Source: Curtobacterium flaccumfaciens pv. betae
Lineage (GTDB): Bacteria > Actinomycetota > Actinomycetes > Actinomycetales > Microbacteriaceae
Length of the DNA stretch: 64,000 nucleotides
NCBI RefSeq assembly: GCF_026241855.1
Contig: NZ_JAPJDC010000001.1
Coordinates: forward strand, 2,418,001 to 2,482,000
Direction of reading: 5' to 3'
The position numbers and the translations under genes were made by a program. Numbering within the stretch: position 1 is the first letter of the stretch; each line of letters starts with the position of its first letter. Under the pieces are notes generated by a model. It did no database searches. It saw nothing but the letters and a program-made list of their open reading frames with translations, and was not told the origin of the DNA. Below are positions 49,330-58,009 of this stretch, in pieces.

Positions 49330-50435
49330 GCCCGTTCCGCCGCGACACCGCCGCGGACGACCGTCCGGGCGCGACGCACCCGCTCGTCGACTCGGCGGGC
49401 GACGGCAGCATCCGGTACGAGACCCGCGCGGGGATCGTGCGGCTCGGACGTGCCCAGGCGGACCTGCTCGCCACCGCGGCAGCCGAGGGTGCCCGACCGA
49501 TCCTGGTGACCGACGGCCTGTCCGTCGTGACCGAGGCCTTCCGCCAGGCGTTGCTCGACTGCGGCGGGGCGTGGGTCGTCCGCGGCGACGACGGCCTGCG
49601 GAACGGACTCGACGGCGGACGACTCGACGACTTCACGGACGCGCTCCGGACCGGACCGCCGACCTCGGTGCAGGACGTGGCGGTCGGGTACCTGCGCCCC
49701 TGGACGCCGACGGCGGAACACCTCGTCGTCTCGGTGTCCGTCCGGCACCGGGCCGCGGACGAGACCGTCCTCGGGGCCACCACCGAACTCCTTTCGACGG
49801 AGCTCGCCGGGGCGGCACCGACCGGCTGGGGAACGCACGAGCCCGCGGGTCGCGCCTGGGACCGCCGCACGCTGACCGAGGCCGCTCGTTCGCGGATGCC
49901 CGACCCGACGCGCTTCGTGGCGGTCGGCTCGGCCGACGCACCGGTCGCCCTGACGATCACGGCGCAGCGCACCGAGCACGGCGTCGAGGAGCTCACCACC
50001 GGGCTGCTCGCGGTCGGCGCCCTGGGCGACGCCGTCACCGACGTTCGGATCGCCGCCGTGGCGAAGGTGCTCGGTCGGCTCGCGACGACGCAACTCCCGC
50101 TCTTCGCGCTCGTGCTCCGCCGACCGGGCCGCGCCGACCTCGCCCAGGCACCCCGACTGGCCGCGCCGCCGGTACCGGTCGCGATGCTCCTCGGTGCGCC
50201 GGCCGTCCGGCAGCTCGACCTCGACGTCGAGGCGATGCGCGACCGCTTCGGCGCCGTCATCGCCGGACGCCCTCGGATCCCGGCGCTCGTGCTGCCCTTC
50301 GGGCGGCGGCAGGACCGCAACCCGGTCGACGAGCTGGCCGACGTCATCGACCACATCGGGCCCGACCGCGTCGCCGACGCCGTCGGGATGGACGACCGGA
50401 CGAGGGAGCAGGTGCAGCGTGCCGCGGAACAGTGA
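49326..50435 (+). CDS. DUF6177-like T7SS-associated protein
   Basis: Cytosolic protein of 369 residues. ARPILVTDGLSVVTEAFRQALLDCGGAWVVRG (spread over about 57-88) and RPWTPTAEHLVVSVSVRH resemble the DUF6177 proteins found beside EccC in actinobacterial T7SS clusters. The assignment is tentative. The C-terminal half is helical with the segment PALVLPFGRRQDRNPVDELADVI. No membrane helix or catalytic motif is evident. The start overlaps the FHA gene stop by 4 nt and its own end overlaps the next gene by 17 nt, so it is made as part of the secretion operon. Confidence 0.6.
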   Translation: MSPFRRDTAADDRPGATHPLVDSAGDGSIRYETRAGIVRLGRAQADLLATAAAEGARPILVTDGLSVVTEAFRQALLDCGGAWVVRGDDGLRNGLDGGRLDDFTDALRTGPPTSVQDVAVGYLRPWTPTAEHLVVSVSVRHRAADETVLGATTELLSTELAGAAPTGWGTHEPAGRAWDRRTLTEAARSRMPDPTRFVAVGSADAPVALTITAQRTEHGVEELTTGLLAVGALGDAVTDVRIAAVAKVLGRLATTQLPLFALVLRRPGRADLAQAPRLAAPPVPVAMLLGAPAVRQLDLDVEAMRDRFGAVIAGRPRIPALVLPFGRRQDRNPVDELADVIDHIGPDRVADAVGMDDRTREQVQRAAEQ

Positions 50436-50715
50436 CTCGATCCTGCTGGAGAGCGTCTCGACGCACCGCCGACGACTCCGGCAGGCGTTCGTGCTCGGTC
50501 GCCTCGCCGACCGCCGGTTGGTGAACGACAACGTCAAGCGGTTCATCGGCAGCGTGGTGTTCGCCGCGGTCGTGGGGGTCGGGTGCCTCGGGTACTCCTT
50601 CGTCACGAACGCGCTGGCGCAGCAGGCCGCCCAGCAACAGGCGCAGCAGACCCCGCAGCCCCTCCGGACCGAGCAGACCGAGCCGACCGCGCAACCCCAG
50701 CAGGAGACCAATTGA
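50419..50715 (+). CDS. Small single-span membrane protein of the ESX operon
   Basis: Protein of 98 residues from GTG 50419. The cytosolic N-terminus is basic (THRRRLRQAFVLGRLADRR, about 14-32). One membrane helix lies at about 40-60, and a Gln/Thr/Pro-rich tail of about 35 residues is predicted outside. The arrangement resembles the N-terminal end of EccB (short cytosolic basic part, one helix), but the large extracytoplasmic EccB domain is absent. It may substitute for EccB or be a degraded form of it; this is speculative. Confidence 0.65.
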   Translation: MPRNSDSILLESVSTHRRRLRQAFVLGRLADRRLVNDNVKRFIGSVVFAAVVGVGCLGYSFVTNALAQQAAQQQAQQTPQPLRTEQTEPTAQPQQETN

Positions 50716-52079
50716 GCGACTTCACCCGCGTGACCGTCGTCGGTGTCGGCCGCCGTGCAGACGTCGTCGTCGCCTCCGACGAGCCGTTCGCCGGACTGCT
50801 GCCGCGGCTGGTCGACATCCTCGACGAACCGATCGCGGACAGCGCGCAACCCGTCGCCCTCGTGCGCGTCACCGGTGAAGAGGTCTCCCTGGCAGCGGAC
50901 GCCGCCACACAGGAGATCGCCGACGGCGAGGTCCTGCACCTCGTCCGTCGCGCCGACGCACCACCGCCGCCCGAGGTCTCGGACGTCACCGACGCCGTCG
51001 CGGACTCGCTCGGCCGTCGTCGCGACGGCTGGGGCACCGCCGCACGCTGGTCCGTCGCCGCCGCCGCCGTCGGGGCCACCGCCTCGGTCGCGGGCACCCT
51101 CGTGGTCGCCGCGTTCACCGTCGCCTCGGTCCGAGCCGCGTTCGACGGCGGGACCGTCTCCCCCGCACTGTTGCCGTCCGTGCTCGTCGGCAGCGGCGTG
51201 GTCCTGGCGATCGCGGCGCTCGTCGCGGGTCGTGCCGGGGCCCGCTGGACCGGCATCGCCCTCACCGCCGCGGCCACCGGGCTCGCGCTGCCGATCGGGC
51301 TGGCCGTCGGACCGGTCGTCGGGCGGGACGGCGACCAACCCGCGATGGTCGCCGCCCTGGTGCTCGTCTGGGCGTGGATCGCGCTCGGCCTCGGACTCGG
51401 CGTCGGACAGCGCACGCGGACGATCGGCGTCGCGGCCGTCGTCGGCGTCGTGCTCCCGCTGCTCGGCATGCTCACCTGGCTCACTCCGGCCCCGCAGGCC
51501 GCCGGCTGGGGCGTGGTCGGGATCGCAGCCGTCGCCGTCTGCGGGCTCCTGCCCTCGGTCGCGATGTCCTCCGCCGGACTGACCGGCCTCGACGACCGTG
51601 TGAGCGGCGGCGAGCCCGTCGCTCGCGGCCGCGTCGTCACGGCGCTCGAGGACGCGTACCGGGCACTCGACTGGACGACCGCCGCGGTGGCCGCCCCCAT
51701 CGCCCTCGCCGGCGCCGCACTCGTCTCCGACCGCGACCCCTGGGCCGTCGGGCTCGGCGCCGCGGTGGTCGTCGTCGCCGCACTCCGCACGCGCGCCTTC
51801 CCGCTGACGCTGCAGGGCGTGCTGCTCTGGAGCGCCGTCGTGGTCGCCGCGGTGCTCGGGCTCCTCGGTCACGCCACCACCGCACCGTTCCAGGTGCTCG
51901 GCGCGCTCGCAGGCGTCGGGGTGCTCGGAGCCCTGCTCGCCGGGGTCCGGCCAGCCGCACACCAGCGAGCCCGCCTGCGGTCGCTCGGCAACGTCCTCGA
52001 GACGATCTCGGTCGTCGTGGCGCTGCCGCTGCTGCTCGGCACCTTCGGCCTCTTCGCCGCACTCCTGGAGACGTTCTGA
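50712..52079 (+). CDS. eccD: EccD-like type VII secretion integral membrane protein
   Basis: Channel component of 455 residues. Residues 1-80 form a ubiquitin-like cytosolic domain (FTRVTVVGVGRRADVVVAS at the start), as in EccD/YukD. After an acidic linker come about eleven predicted membrane helices to the C-terminus, the number known for EccD. I use the TTG at 50712, since AGGAGA lies just upstream and it overlaps the previous stop (TTGA). EccD dimers line the ESX pore together with EccC and, in mycobacteria, EccB and EccE, which are not seen here. Confidence 0.85.
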   Translation: MSDFTRVTVVGVGRRADVVVASDEPFAGLLPRLVDILDEPIADSAQPVALVRVTGEEVSLAADAATQEIADGEVLHLVRRADAPPPPEVSDVTDAVADSLGRRRDGWGTAARWSVAAAAVGATASVAGTLVVAAFTVASVRAAFDGGTVSPALLPSVLVGSGVVLAIAALVAGRAGARWTGIALTAAATGLALPIGLAVGPVVGRDGDQPAMVAALVLVWAWIALGLGLGVGQRTRTIGVAAVVGVVLPLLGMLTWLTPAPQAAGWGVVGIAAVAVCGLLPSVAMSSAGLTGLDDRVSGGEPVARGRVVTALEDAYRALDWTTAAVAAPIALAGAALVSDRDPWAVGLGAAVVVVAALRTRAFPLTLQGVLLWSAVVVAAVLGLLGHATTAPFQVLGALAGVGVLGALLAGVRPAAHQRARLRSLGNVLETISVVVALPLLLGTFGLFAALLETF

Positions 52080-52081
52080 CC

Positions 52082-52936
52082 ATGCGGCTCCTCGACGACG
52101 TCGTCCCCGCGCTCGGGCGGGCGTTCTTCGGCAGCGTGGCCGGTGGTGCACGCGAGCTCGACGATGCGCACCGGGCCATCCGGCAGGCCGTTCCCACCAG
52201 TCGGCGCATCGCGTTCGCCTCGCTCCGAGGCGGCACCGGCTGCTCCGTGACCGCGGCAGCCGTGGCGACCGTGCTCGCCCGTCGTCGCTCCGGACGGGTG
52301 CTCGGCGTGGACGGTGCCGCCGGGCTGCGCTCGTTCGCCACCCACGCCGGCGCCGACCGGACGGACCCGACGCCGCGGTCCGAGCGCCGTGACGCCGCCC
52401 GGACGTCCTGGGACGCGACCGACGGTCTGGCGGTGACCCCGTCCGGACTGCACGTGCTGCGGATCGGCGACCCGCGCCTCCCGAGCCGACAGGCCGCACC
52501 CGCCGAGTGGACCGACGCCGTCGAACCGATCGCGCGGTTCTTCGACGTCGTCGTCGGGGACTGGGGGTCCAGGAGCCCGTTCGTCGACCTCGGCGCCGTG
52601 GCTGCCGATGCCCACGTCGTCGCCCTCGTCACCGGCCCGGACCGCCCCGCCATCGAGGAGGGCGTCGCCCACGCCGACGCCGTCCGGCGGCACGCACCGG
52701 ACACGCGCGTCCTGGTCGTCCCGGTCGACACCACGGGGGCTGGCCTCCGGGCCGCGAGCACCGCCGTCCGGTGGCCCGGGCACGCCGTCCACCCGATCCC
52801 GGGCGACCCGAGCGTCGCCGGGGGCGGCGAACGCCCCACGGCCTCCCGGATCGCGCTCATCCACCTGACGGCAGCGCTCGTCGACGCCGCGGTCGACCGT
52901 CGCACCAGCCGCACGACCCCGGAGGTCGCCCGGTGA
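52082..52936 (+). CDS. ParA/MinD-like ATPase with altered P-loop
   Basis: Protein of 284 residues of the SIMIBI class. ASLRGGTGCSVTAAAVA (about residues 46-62) corresponds to the deviant Walker A (KGGxGKT), but both the first Lys and the Lys before the last Thr/Ser are missing. VVVGDWGSRSPFVDL stands for the switch/Walker B region. Such MinD-like proteins (for example EspI-type in mycobacteria) are common in ESX loci, where they are thought to regulate or position the machine. ATP binding here is doubtful. The stop overlaps eccC (GTGA). Confidence 0.75.
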   Translation: MRLLDDVVPALGRAFFGSVAGGARELDDAHRAIRQAVPTSRRIAFASLRGGTGCSVTAAAVATVLARRRSGRVLGVDGAAGLRSFATHAGADRTDPTPRSERRDAARTSWDATDGLAVTPSGLHVLRIGDPRLPSRQAAPAEWTDAVEPIARFFDVVVGDWGSRSPFVDLGAVAADAHVVALVTGPDRPAIEEGVAHADAVRRHAPDTRVLVVPVDTTGAGLRAASTAVRWPGHAVHPIPGDPSVAGGGERPTASRIALIHLTAALVDAAVDRRTSRTTPEVAR

Positions 52937-55900
52937 ACCGCGTCGTGCACCGGCCCGCCCGGGTCTCCACCCCGCTCGTCCGTCCCGAGGCCGAGCAACT
53001 CGCCCCGCCACCGCAGCTCCCGGAGGGGCCGAGTGGCGGCCTCCCGCTGCAGTCGCTGCTGCCGGTCGTCGGTGCGATCTCGTCGGTCGTGATGATGGTC
53101 GTGCTCCGGGGCAACAACCCGGTGCTCATGGTCGTCGCCGCCCTGGTCTTCGTGGTCGCCCTCGTCGGCGGCCTCGGCATGGCCTTCACCCAGCGGGGCA
53201 ACGCCGTCCGGAACCGGCGGACGCAGCGCGAGCGGTACCTCGACTACCTCGAGGAACTGCGCGGCGACCTGCGGACGCGCACGACCGCCGTCCGGGAACG
53301 GGCCGAGCACGTCGACCCCTCGCCCGACACCCTCCCCCGTCTCGTCGGTGACCCGGCACGCCTCTGGGAACGGCGGCGCACGCACGGCGACTTCCTGCGG
53401 GTCCGCGTCGGATCAGGTGACGTGGGGTGGCTCGACCTCGCCGTGCCGCCCGACCAGAACCCGGTGCAGCCGCTCGACCCGCTCATGCTCGCCGAGCTCG
53501 AGCAGGTCGCCGAACACTACGGCACCGTGCACGCCATGCCCATCGCAGTCCGACTCGACGGCGCCGGGGACGTCTCGGTCGTCGGCGACCGCGACGCCGT
53601 GCTCGAGGTCGCACGGGCACTCGTCGTGCAGCTCGCAGCGCTGCACGCCCCGGACGACCTGCACCTCGCCGCGGCGTTCCCGGCGGCGCGCGCCGATGAC
53701 TGGGACTGGTTCGACCTGCTCCCGCACGCACGGATGGACCGCACCTTCGACGGGCCGCTGCGCGCGCGCCGGGTCGCCGAGGACGTCCCGGCGCTCGCCC
53801 GCACCCTCGCCGGCGAGCTGGGCGAACGCGCCCGGACCGCCGCGATGTACCGGCGGTCCGGTGACTCGGCCAAGCGCAGCGACCTGCCGCGCCTGGTGGT
53901 GTTCGCGGACGAGCACGGCGCCGTCGCCGTTCCGCTCGCGCTCCCCGAGGGCGAGACCCGGCCGGAGGACCTCCGGATCACGGTCGTGCACCTCGTCGCC
54001 GACCGGCTGCACGAACCGTCGGACGTCCGGGTACGGGTGACTGCGAGGTCGCACGCCCCGGGTGCCGACCGTGGCACGGGCGCCGGATCCGGTGCACGCA
54101 CGACGCTCCTCGAGATCGTCGACGCCCGCGACGTCGAGGAAGGTGAGCCCGCTCCGGTCCAGCTCGCCGTCTGCGACCCCGTCGCCCCGCCCCTCGTCAC
54201 CGCCGTCGCGCGAGCGCTCGCACCCCTCCGACTGTCCGCCGACACCGAGCAGCGTGCCGAGTCGTCGGCCGCCATCGGCGTCTCGGACCTGCTCGGGGTC
54301 GATGACGTCGCCACGATCGACCCGGACCGCACCTGGCGCCCCCGAGCCCCGCGGGACTTCCTGCGCGTGCCGATCGGTGTCGACGACTTCGGCGCTCCGC
54401 TGCTGCTCGACCTCAAGGAGTCGGCGCAGCTCGGCATGGGGCCGCACGGCATCTGCATCGGTGCGACCGGATCCGGCAAGAGCGAGATGCTCCGCACCCT
54501 CGTGCTCGGCCTCGCGGTGTCGCACCCTCCGGAGGACCTCGCGATGATCCTCGTCGACTACAAGGGCGGTGCCGCGTTCGCCCCGTTCGCCCGCCTCCCG
54601 CACGTCGCGGGTCTCATCGACAACCTCGCCGACGACCCGCAGCTCACCCGGCGTGCCCGGGCGTCGATCGCCGGCGAGGTCCGACGGCGCCAGGAGATGC
54701 TGCGCGACGCCGGATCGGCGCCCTCCATCACGCACTACCGGGAACTCCGCACCCAGCGACCGGACCTGCCGCCGATGCCGCACCTCGTGCTCGTCATCGA
54801 CGAGTTCGGCGAGCTGCTCACCGCGGAACCCGAGTTCGTCGACCTGCTCCTCATGATCGGGCGCATCGGACGATCGATCGGCGTGCACCTGCTGCTGTCG
54901 AGCCAGCGCATCGAAGCCGGCAAGCTCCGCGGCCTCGACACGTACCTGTCCTACCGGCTCGGCCTGCGCACGTTCTCCGAAGCCGAGAGCCAGGTCGTGC
55001 TCGACACGGGCGACGCGTTCCACCTGCCCGCCGTGCCCGGCTACGGCTACCTCAAGGTGGACACGAGCGTGTACACGCGGTTCCGATCCGGCTACGTGTC
55101 CGGCCCGGTCGAGGACGCCGCTCCCGCCTCGGCCGTCACCACGTCGTCCGCGGACACCGCCCCCGAGCCGTTCGAGCTGCCCGTCTACAACACGCTGGCG
55201 GCCGAGGACGACGCACCCGGTGAGGTCCCGCTCGAGGCACCCGACGTCGGGCGGAGCGTCGTCGACGAGGCCGTCGAACGCCTCGACCGCGGCGACCGCG
55301 ACACCACGCCGGTGTGGCTGCCGCCGCTGCCGACGCGTCTCGCACTCGGCGCCGTCCTCGACCCCAACGCCGTCTCCGACCCGACCGGGGTCACGGTGCC
55401 GATCGGCCTGCTCGACGACCCCGCGCGGCAGCGACAGCGGCCGTGGATGCTGGACCTCACGCGGGGCGGCGGACACGTCGCCGTCATCGGAGCACCCGGA
55501 TCCGGCCGGACCACGTTCCTCCGCACGCTGGCCGCATCGATCGCGCTGACCACGACGCCCCGCCAGGTCAGCGTCTACGGGATGGACCTCGCCGGCGGCG
55601 GCCTCGGTCGCATCGAGGGCTTCCCGCACGTCGGCGGTGTCGCCACGCGTGCCGACCGGAACCGCCTGCTCCGGCTGGTCGAGGAGCTGCAGGCGATGAT
55701 CCGCCTGCGCGAACGGGTGTTCCGCGACCACGGCATCGATTCACTCGCGATGCTCCGCACCCGGCACGCCGCCGGCCGTGTCCCCGAACTGGGATCGGCG
55801 GACGTGGTGCTCCTCGTCGACGGGTTCGGCGTGATGCGCACCGAGTTCGAGGAGCTCGAGGACGCCTTCGCCGACCTGCTCCAGCGCGGCGGCAGCTTCG

Positions 55901-56997
55901 GCATCCACGTCGTCCTCGGGCTCACCCGGTGGAACGAACTCCGGCTCGCGAGCCAGCCACTGATCGGCCAGCGGTTCGAACTGCGCCTCAACGACCCGGC
56001 AGACTCCACCATCGCCCGCGCCGCCGCGGCGACCCTGAAGTCCGGCGAGCCCGGTCGAGTCCTCACCGACGGCGAGTTGTTCGGCCAGGTGGCCCTGCCG
56101 GTGCTCGACGACGTGGAGGACGGTGTGGTCGGCGACGAGCTCGGCGCCCTCGCGCAGCGGGTCGCCGACAGCTGGGGCGGCCCGGCTGCCGCGCCGATCC
56201 GCCTGCTGCCGGAGTCGTTCGACCCCGCCGAGCTCCCGGACCCGCTCGACACCCCGACGACGGTCCCGTTCGCACTCCGCCAGGACACGATGGACTTCGT
56301 GGCCTTCGACCCCGCCGTCGACCAGCACCTGCTGGTGTTCGGTGACACGGCCAGTGGCAAGACCGCGCTCCTCCGGGGGCTGGCGGCCGGGTTCATGGAA
56401 CGTTCGACGCCGGACGAGCTCGTCCTCGCCTTCATGGACGTCCGCGGCAGCGCTGCGGCCGGGACGCCTGACGACTTCCTCGGCGGGCACGCGGCGAACG
56501 GCCGGGACGCCCGGGGGCTCGCCGCGGCCATCGCCGCGGAGCTCGAGCAGCGCGCCGCCGGCACGTCCACCGGACCACGGCCCCGCATCGTGGTGCTCGT
56601 CGACGACTACGACATCGTCGCCTCGGCCGGCACCGACCCGCTCGCGCCCCTCATGCCGTACCTGCCGTCGGCGCGTGACCTCGGACTCCACGTCGTGCTC
56701 ACGCGGCCCGTCGCCGGTGCCGCTCGCGCGATGTACGACACCGTGATCCAGTCGATCCGCGACTCGGGTGCGACCGGGCTCGTGCTGAGCGGCGAACGGT
56801 CGGAGGGGCAGGTGTTCCCGAAGGTCTACGCGGAGCAGTTCCCACCCGGCCGTGGGCGTCTCGTCCGACGCGGGACGCCCCCGCGCATCGTGCAGGTCGC
56901 CCACTTCCCCACGGCGACGACCGTCGCCCCGGCGCAGGCCGACCCCGCCGGTCAGACGACCGTGCTCGACCCGAAGGGAGCCGTCGATGCCCCGTGA
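52933..56997 (+). CDS. eccC: EccC type VII secretion ATPase (three FtsK/SpoIIIE domains)
   Basis: Motor of the ESX system, 1354 residues in one chain (EccCa and EccCb fused). Two membrane helices (about 37-78) are followed by a stalk region and three ATPase domains. D1 has Walker A GATGSGKSEM (from about residue 510) and Walker B LVLVIDEFGELL. D2 has GAPGSGRTTF (about 853), where Arg replaces the Lys, and VVLLVDGFGVM. D3 has GDTASGKTAL (about 1137) and IVVLVDDYDIV. Domain 1 usually does the power stroke and domain 3 binds the WXG substrate. GTG 52933 overlaps the upstream stop. Family assignment is firm. Confidence 0.95.
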   Translation: MNRVVHRPARVSTPLVRPEAEQLAPPPQLPEGPSGGLPLQSLLPVVGAISSVVMMVVLRGNNPVLMVVAALVFVVALVGGLGMAFTQRGNAVRNRRTQRERYLDYLEELRGDLRTRTTAVRERAEHVDPSPDTLPRLVGDPARLWERRRTHGDFLRVRVGSGDVGWLDLAVPPDQNPVQPLDPLMLAELEQVAEHYGTVHAMPIAVRLDGAGDVSVVGDRDAVLEVARALVVQLAALHAPDDLHLAAAFPAARADDWDWFDLLPHARMDRTFDGPLRARRVAEDVPALARTLAGELGERARTAAMYRRSGDSAKRSDLPRLVVFADEHGAVAVPLALPEGETRPEDLRITVVHLVADRLHEPSDVRVRVTARSHAPGADRGTGAGSGARTTLLEIVDARDVEEGEPAPVQLAVCDPVAPPLVTAVARALAPLRLSADTEQRAESSAAIGVSDLLGVDDVATIDPDRTWRPRAPRDFLRVPIGVDDFGAPLLLDLKESAQLGMGPHGICIGATGSGKSEMLRTLVLGLAVSHPPEDLAMILVDYKGGAAFAPFARLPHVAGLIDNLADDPQLTRRARASIAGEVRRRQEMLRDAGSAPSITHYRELRTQRPDLPPMPHLVLVIDEFGELLTAEPEFVDLLLMIGRIGRSIGVHLLLSSQRIEAGKLRGLDTYLSYRLGLRTFSEAESQVVLDTGDAFHLPAVPGYGYLKVDTSVYTRFRSGYVSGPVEDAAPASAVTTSSADTAPEPFELPVYNTLAAEDDAPGEVPLEAPDVGRSVVDEAVERLDRGDRDTTPVWLPPLPTRLALGAVLDPNAVSDPTGVTVPIGLLDDPARQRQRPWMLDLTRGGGHVAVIGAPGSGRTTFLRTLAASIALTTTPRQVSVYGMDLAGGGLGRIEGFPHVGGVATRADRNRLLRLVEELQAMIRLRERVFRDHGIDSLAMLRTRHAAGRVPELGSADVVLLVDGFGVMRTEFEELEDAFADLLQRGGSFGIHVVLGLTRWNELRLASQPLIGQRFELRLNDPADSTIARAAAATLKSGEPGRVLTDGELFGQVALPVLDDVEDGVVGDELGALAQRVADSWGGPAAAPIRLLPESFDPAELPDPLDTPTTVPFALRQDTMDFVAFDPAVDQHLLVFGDTASGKTALLRGLAAGFMERSTPDELVLAFMDVRGSAAAGTPDDFLGGHAANGRDARGLAAAIAAELEQRAAGTSTGPRPRIVVLVDDYDIVASAGTDPLAPLMPYLPSARDLGLHVVLTRPVAGAARAMYDTVIQSIRDSGATGLVLSGERSEGQVFPKVYAEQFPPGRGRLVRRGTPPRIVQVAHFPTATTVAPAQADPAGQTTVLDPKGAVDAP

Positions 56998-57331
56998 GGT
57001 GAACATCTTGTCCGCTGCGGCTCCCTCGTCGCTCGCACTGGTCGAGGCCGGAGCGCAGATCGCGCCGGATCTGCGGGTGCGAACGCTCGACCGCGTGGTC
57101 ACCGAGATCGTCGACGACCGCGGGCGGGCCGTCCTGAGTGTCCAGATGCCCGAGCGTGTCGAGAACGCCGCGGAGATAGCACGACTCGCGCCGTGGGCGA
57201 CGCTCGCCGCACCCGTCTGGTGGACCGAGGCCTGGGTTCCGTGGGGGCCGACGGGCGAGGTCGGTGTGGCGATCGTCCAGGCCTTCGCAGCGTCGATCGA
57301 CGCCCAGCTCCTCGTGGAGGACGGCGCGTGA
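56987..57331 (+). CDS. Small uncharacterised protein of the ESX operon
   Basis: Protein of 114 residues from ATG 56987, which lies 11 nt inside the eccC gene and has GGGAG upstream. It looks alpha/beta, with LSAAAPSSLALVEAGAQIAP, then RVVTEIVDDRGRAVLSVQMP and a Trp-rich segment AAPVWWTEAWVPWG. No signal peptide or membrane helix is seen. I do not recognise the family. Position between EccC and the second MinD-like protein suggests a machine accessory. Confidence 0.65.
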   Translation: MPREVNILSAAAPSSLALVEAGAQIAPDLRVRTLDRVVTEIVDDRGRAVLSVQMPERVENAAEIARLAPWATLAAPVWWTEAWVPWGPTGEVGVAIVQAFAASIDAQLLVEDGA

Positions 57332-57936
57332 GCACCACACCCCCGACCTCCGCGCCGCTGCCGCCCATGCCCGGCTCCCGGCGGGCAGCCGCGCAGCGCG
57401 CCCGGACCGTGCTCGTCGCCGGGGTCGCCGGCGGCACCGGCACGACGACCGTCGCGGCACTCCTCGCCGATGCGGTCGGCGGACGTCTCGGCGTGGTGGT
57501 CCAGGCGACGGACCACTCCGGTGGCGAGCTCGCCGCACGACTCCCCACCCTGCAACCGGCCACCTCACGCGTGACGGTGCACGACATGGGGGCGCACGTC
57601 GGCCCTGCCGCCGTCCTCGCGGCGACGCCGGAGAACTCCCTCGTCGTGGTCGGGCGGGCCACCGCCGACGGTGCTGCGGACGTCCGGGCAGCGCTCGCGT
57701 CCATCGCCGACGCTCCGGACCCGACCCTCATCGGGCGATCGGTCGTGGTGCTCGTGGACCGCGGCGCGGCGCACGATCCGGTGGACACCCGTCGGCTGAG
57801 CGACACCGGGGTCTCGGCGGTCCTCGTGCTACGCGCCGACCGCGCGCTCGGCCGTCCCGGTCGGGTCCAGGTGGGAGCGATCAGCGACACCACGATCACG
57901 ACGGTGTCCGGTCTGCTCACGGCCCTGGGCTGGTAG
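57328..57936 (+). CDS. MinD/ParA-like protein, second copy in the ESX operon
   Basis: Protein of 202 residues from GTG 57328 (overlap GTGA with the preceding gene). VLVAGVAGGTGTTTVAALLA (about 28-47) is a P-loop of the MinD type in which the usual Lys residues are replaced by Ala/Thr. A switch-like THDMGAH-type segment (VHDMGAHVG) follows. The C-terminus is short for ParA. It is the last gene of the operon, before a strong terminator. The locus therefore has two MinD-like proteins with changed Walker A motifs. Confidence 0.72.
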   Translation: MSTTPPTSAPLPPMPGSRRAAAQRARTVLVAGVAGGTGTTTVAALLADAVGGRLGVVVQATDHSGGELAARLPTLQPATSRVTVHDMGAHVGPAAVLAATPENSLVVVGRATADGAADVRAALASIADAPDPTLIGRSVVVLVDRGAAHDPVDTRRLSDTGVSAVLVLRADRALGRPGRVQVGAISDTTITTVSGLLTALGW

Positions 57937-57951
57937 CCGCGACCGGTGGAC

Positions 57952-57993
57952 GAACGGGAGGCCCGTCACCAGCTGGTGACGGGCCTCCCGTTC
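57952..57993. terminator. Bidirectional hairpin terminator
   Basis: A perfect 19-bp inverted repeat (57952-57970 with 57975-57993) and a 4-nt loop between the convergent ends of the ESX operon and mtlD. This is the strongest hairpin in the window. Confidence 0.9.
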
Positions 57994-58009
57994 GGCGGTG
58001 CTGACGTCG

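Noticed and set aside
53413..55731. A 772-codon open frame antisense to eccC
   Set aside because: eccC is certain on the plus strand. The antisense frame has no recognisable motif and only reflects the high GC in third positions.
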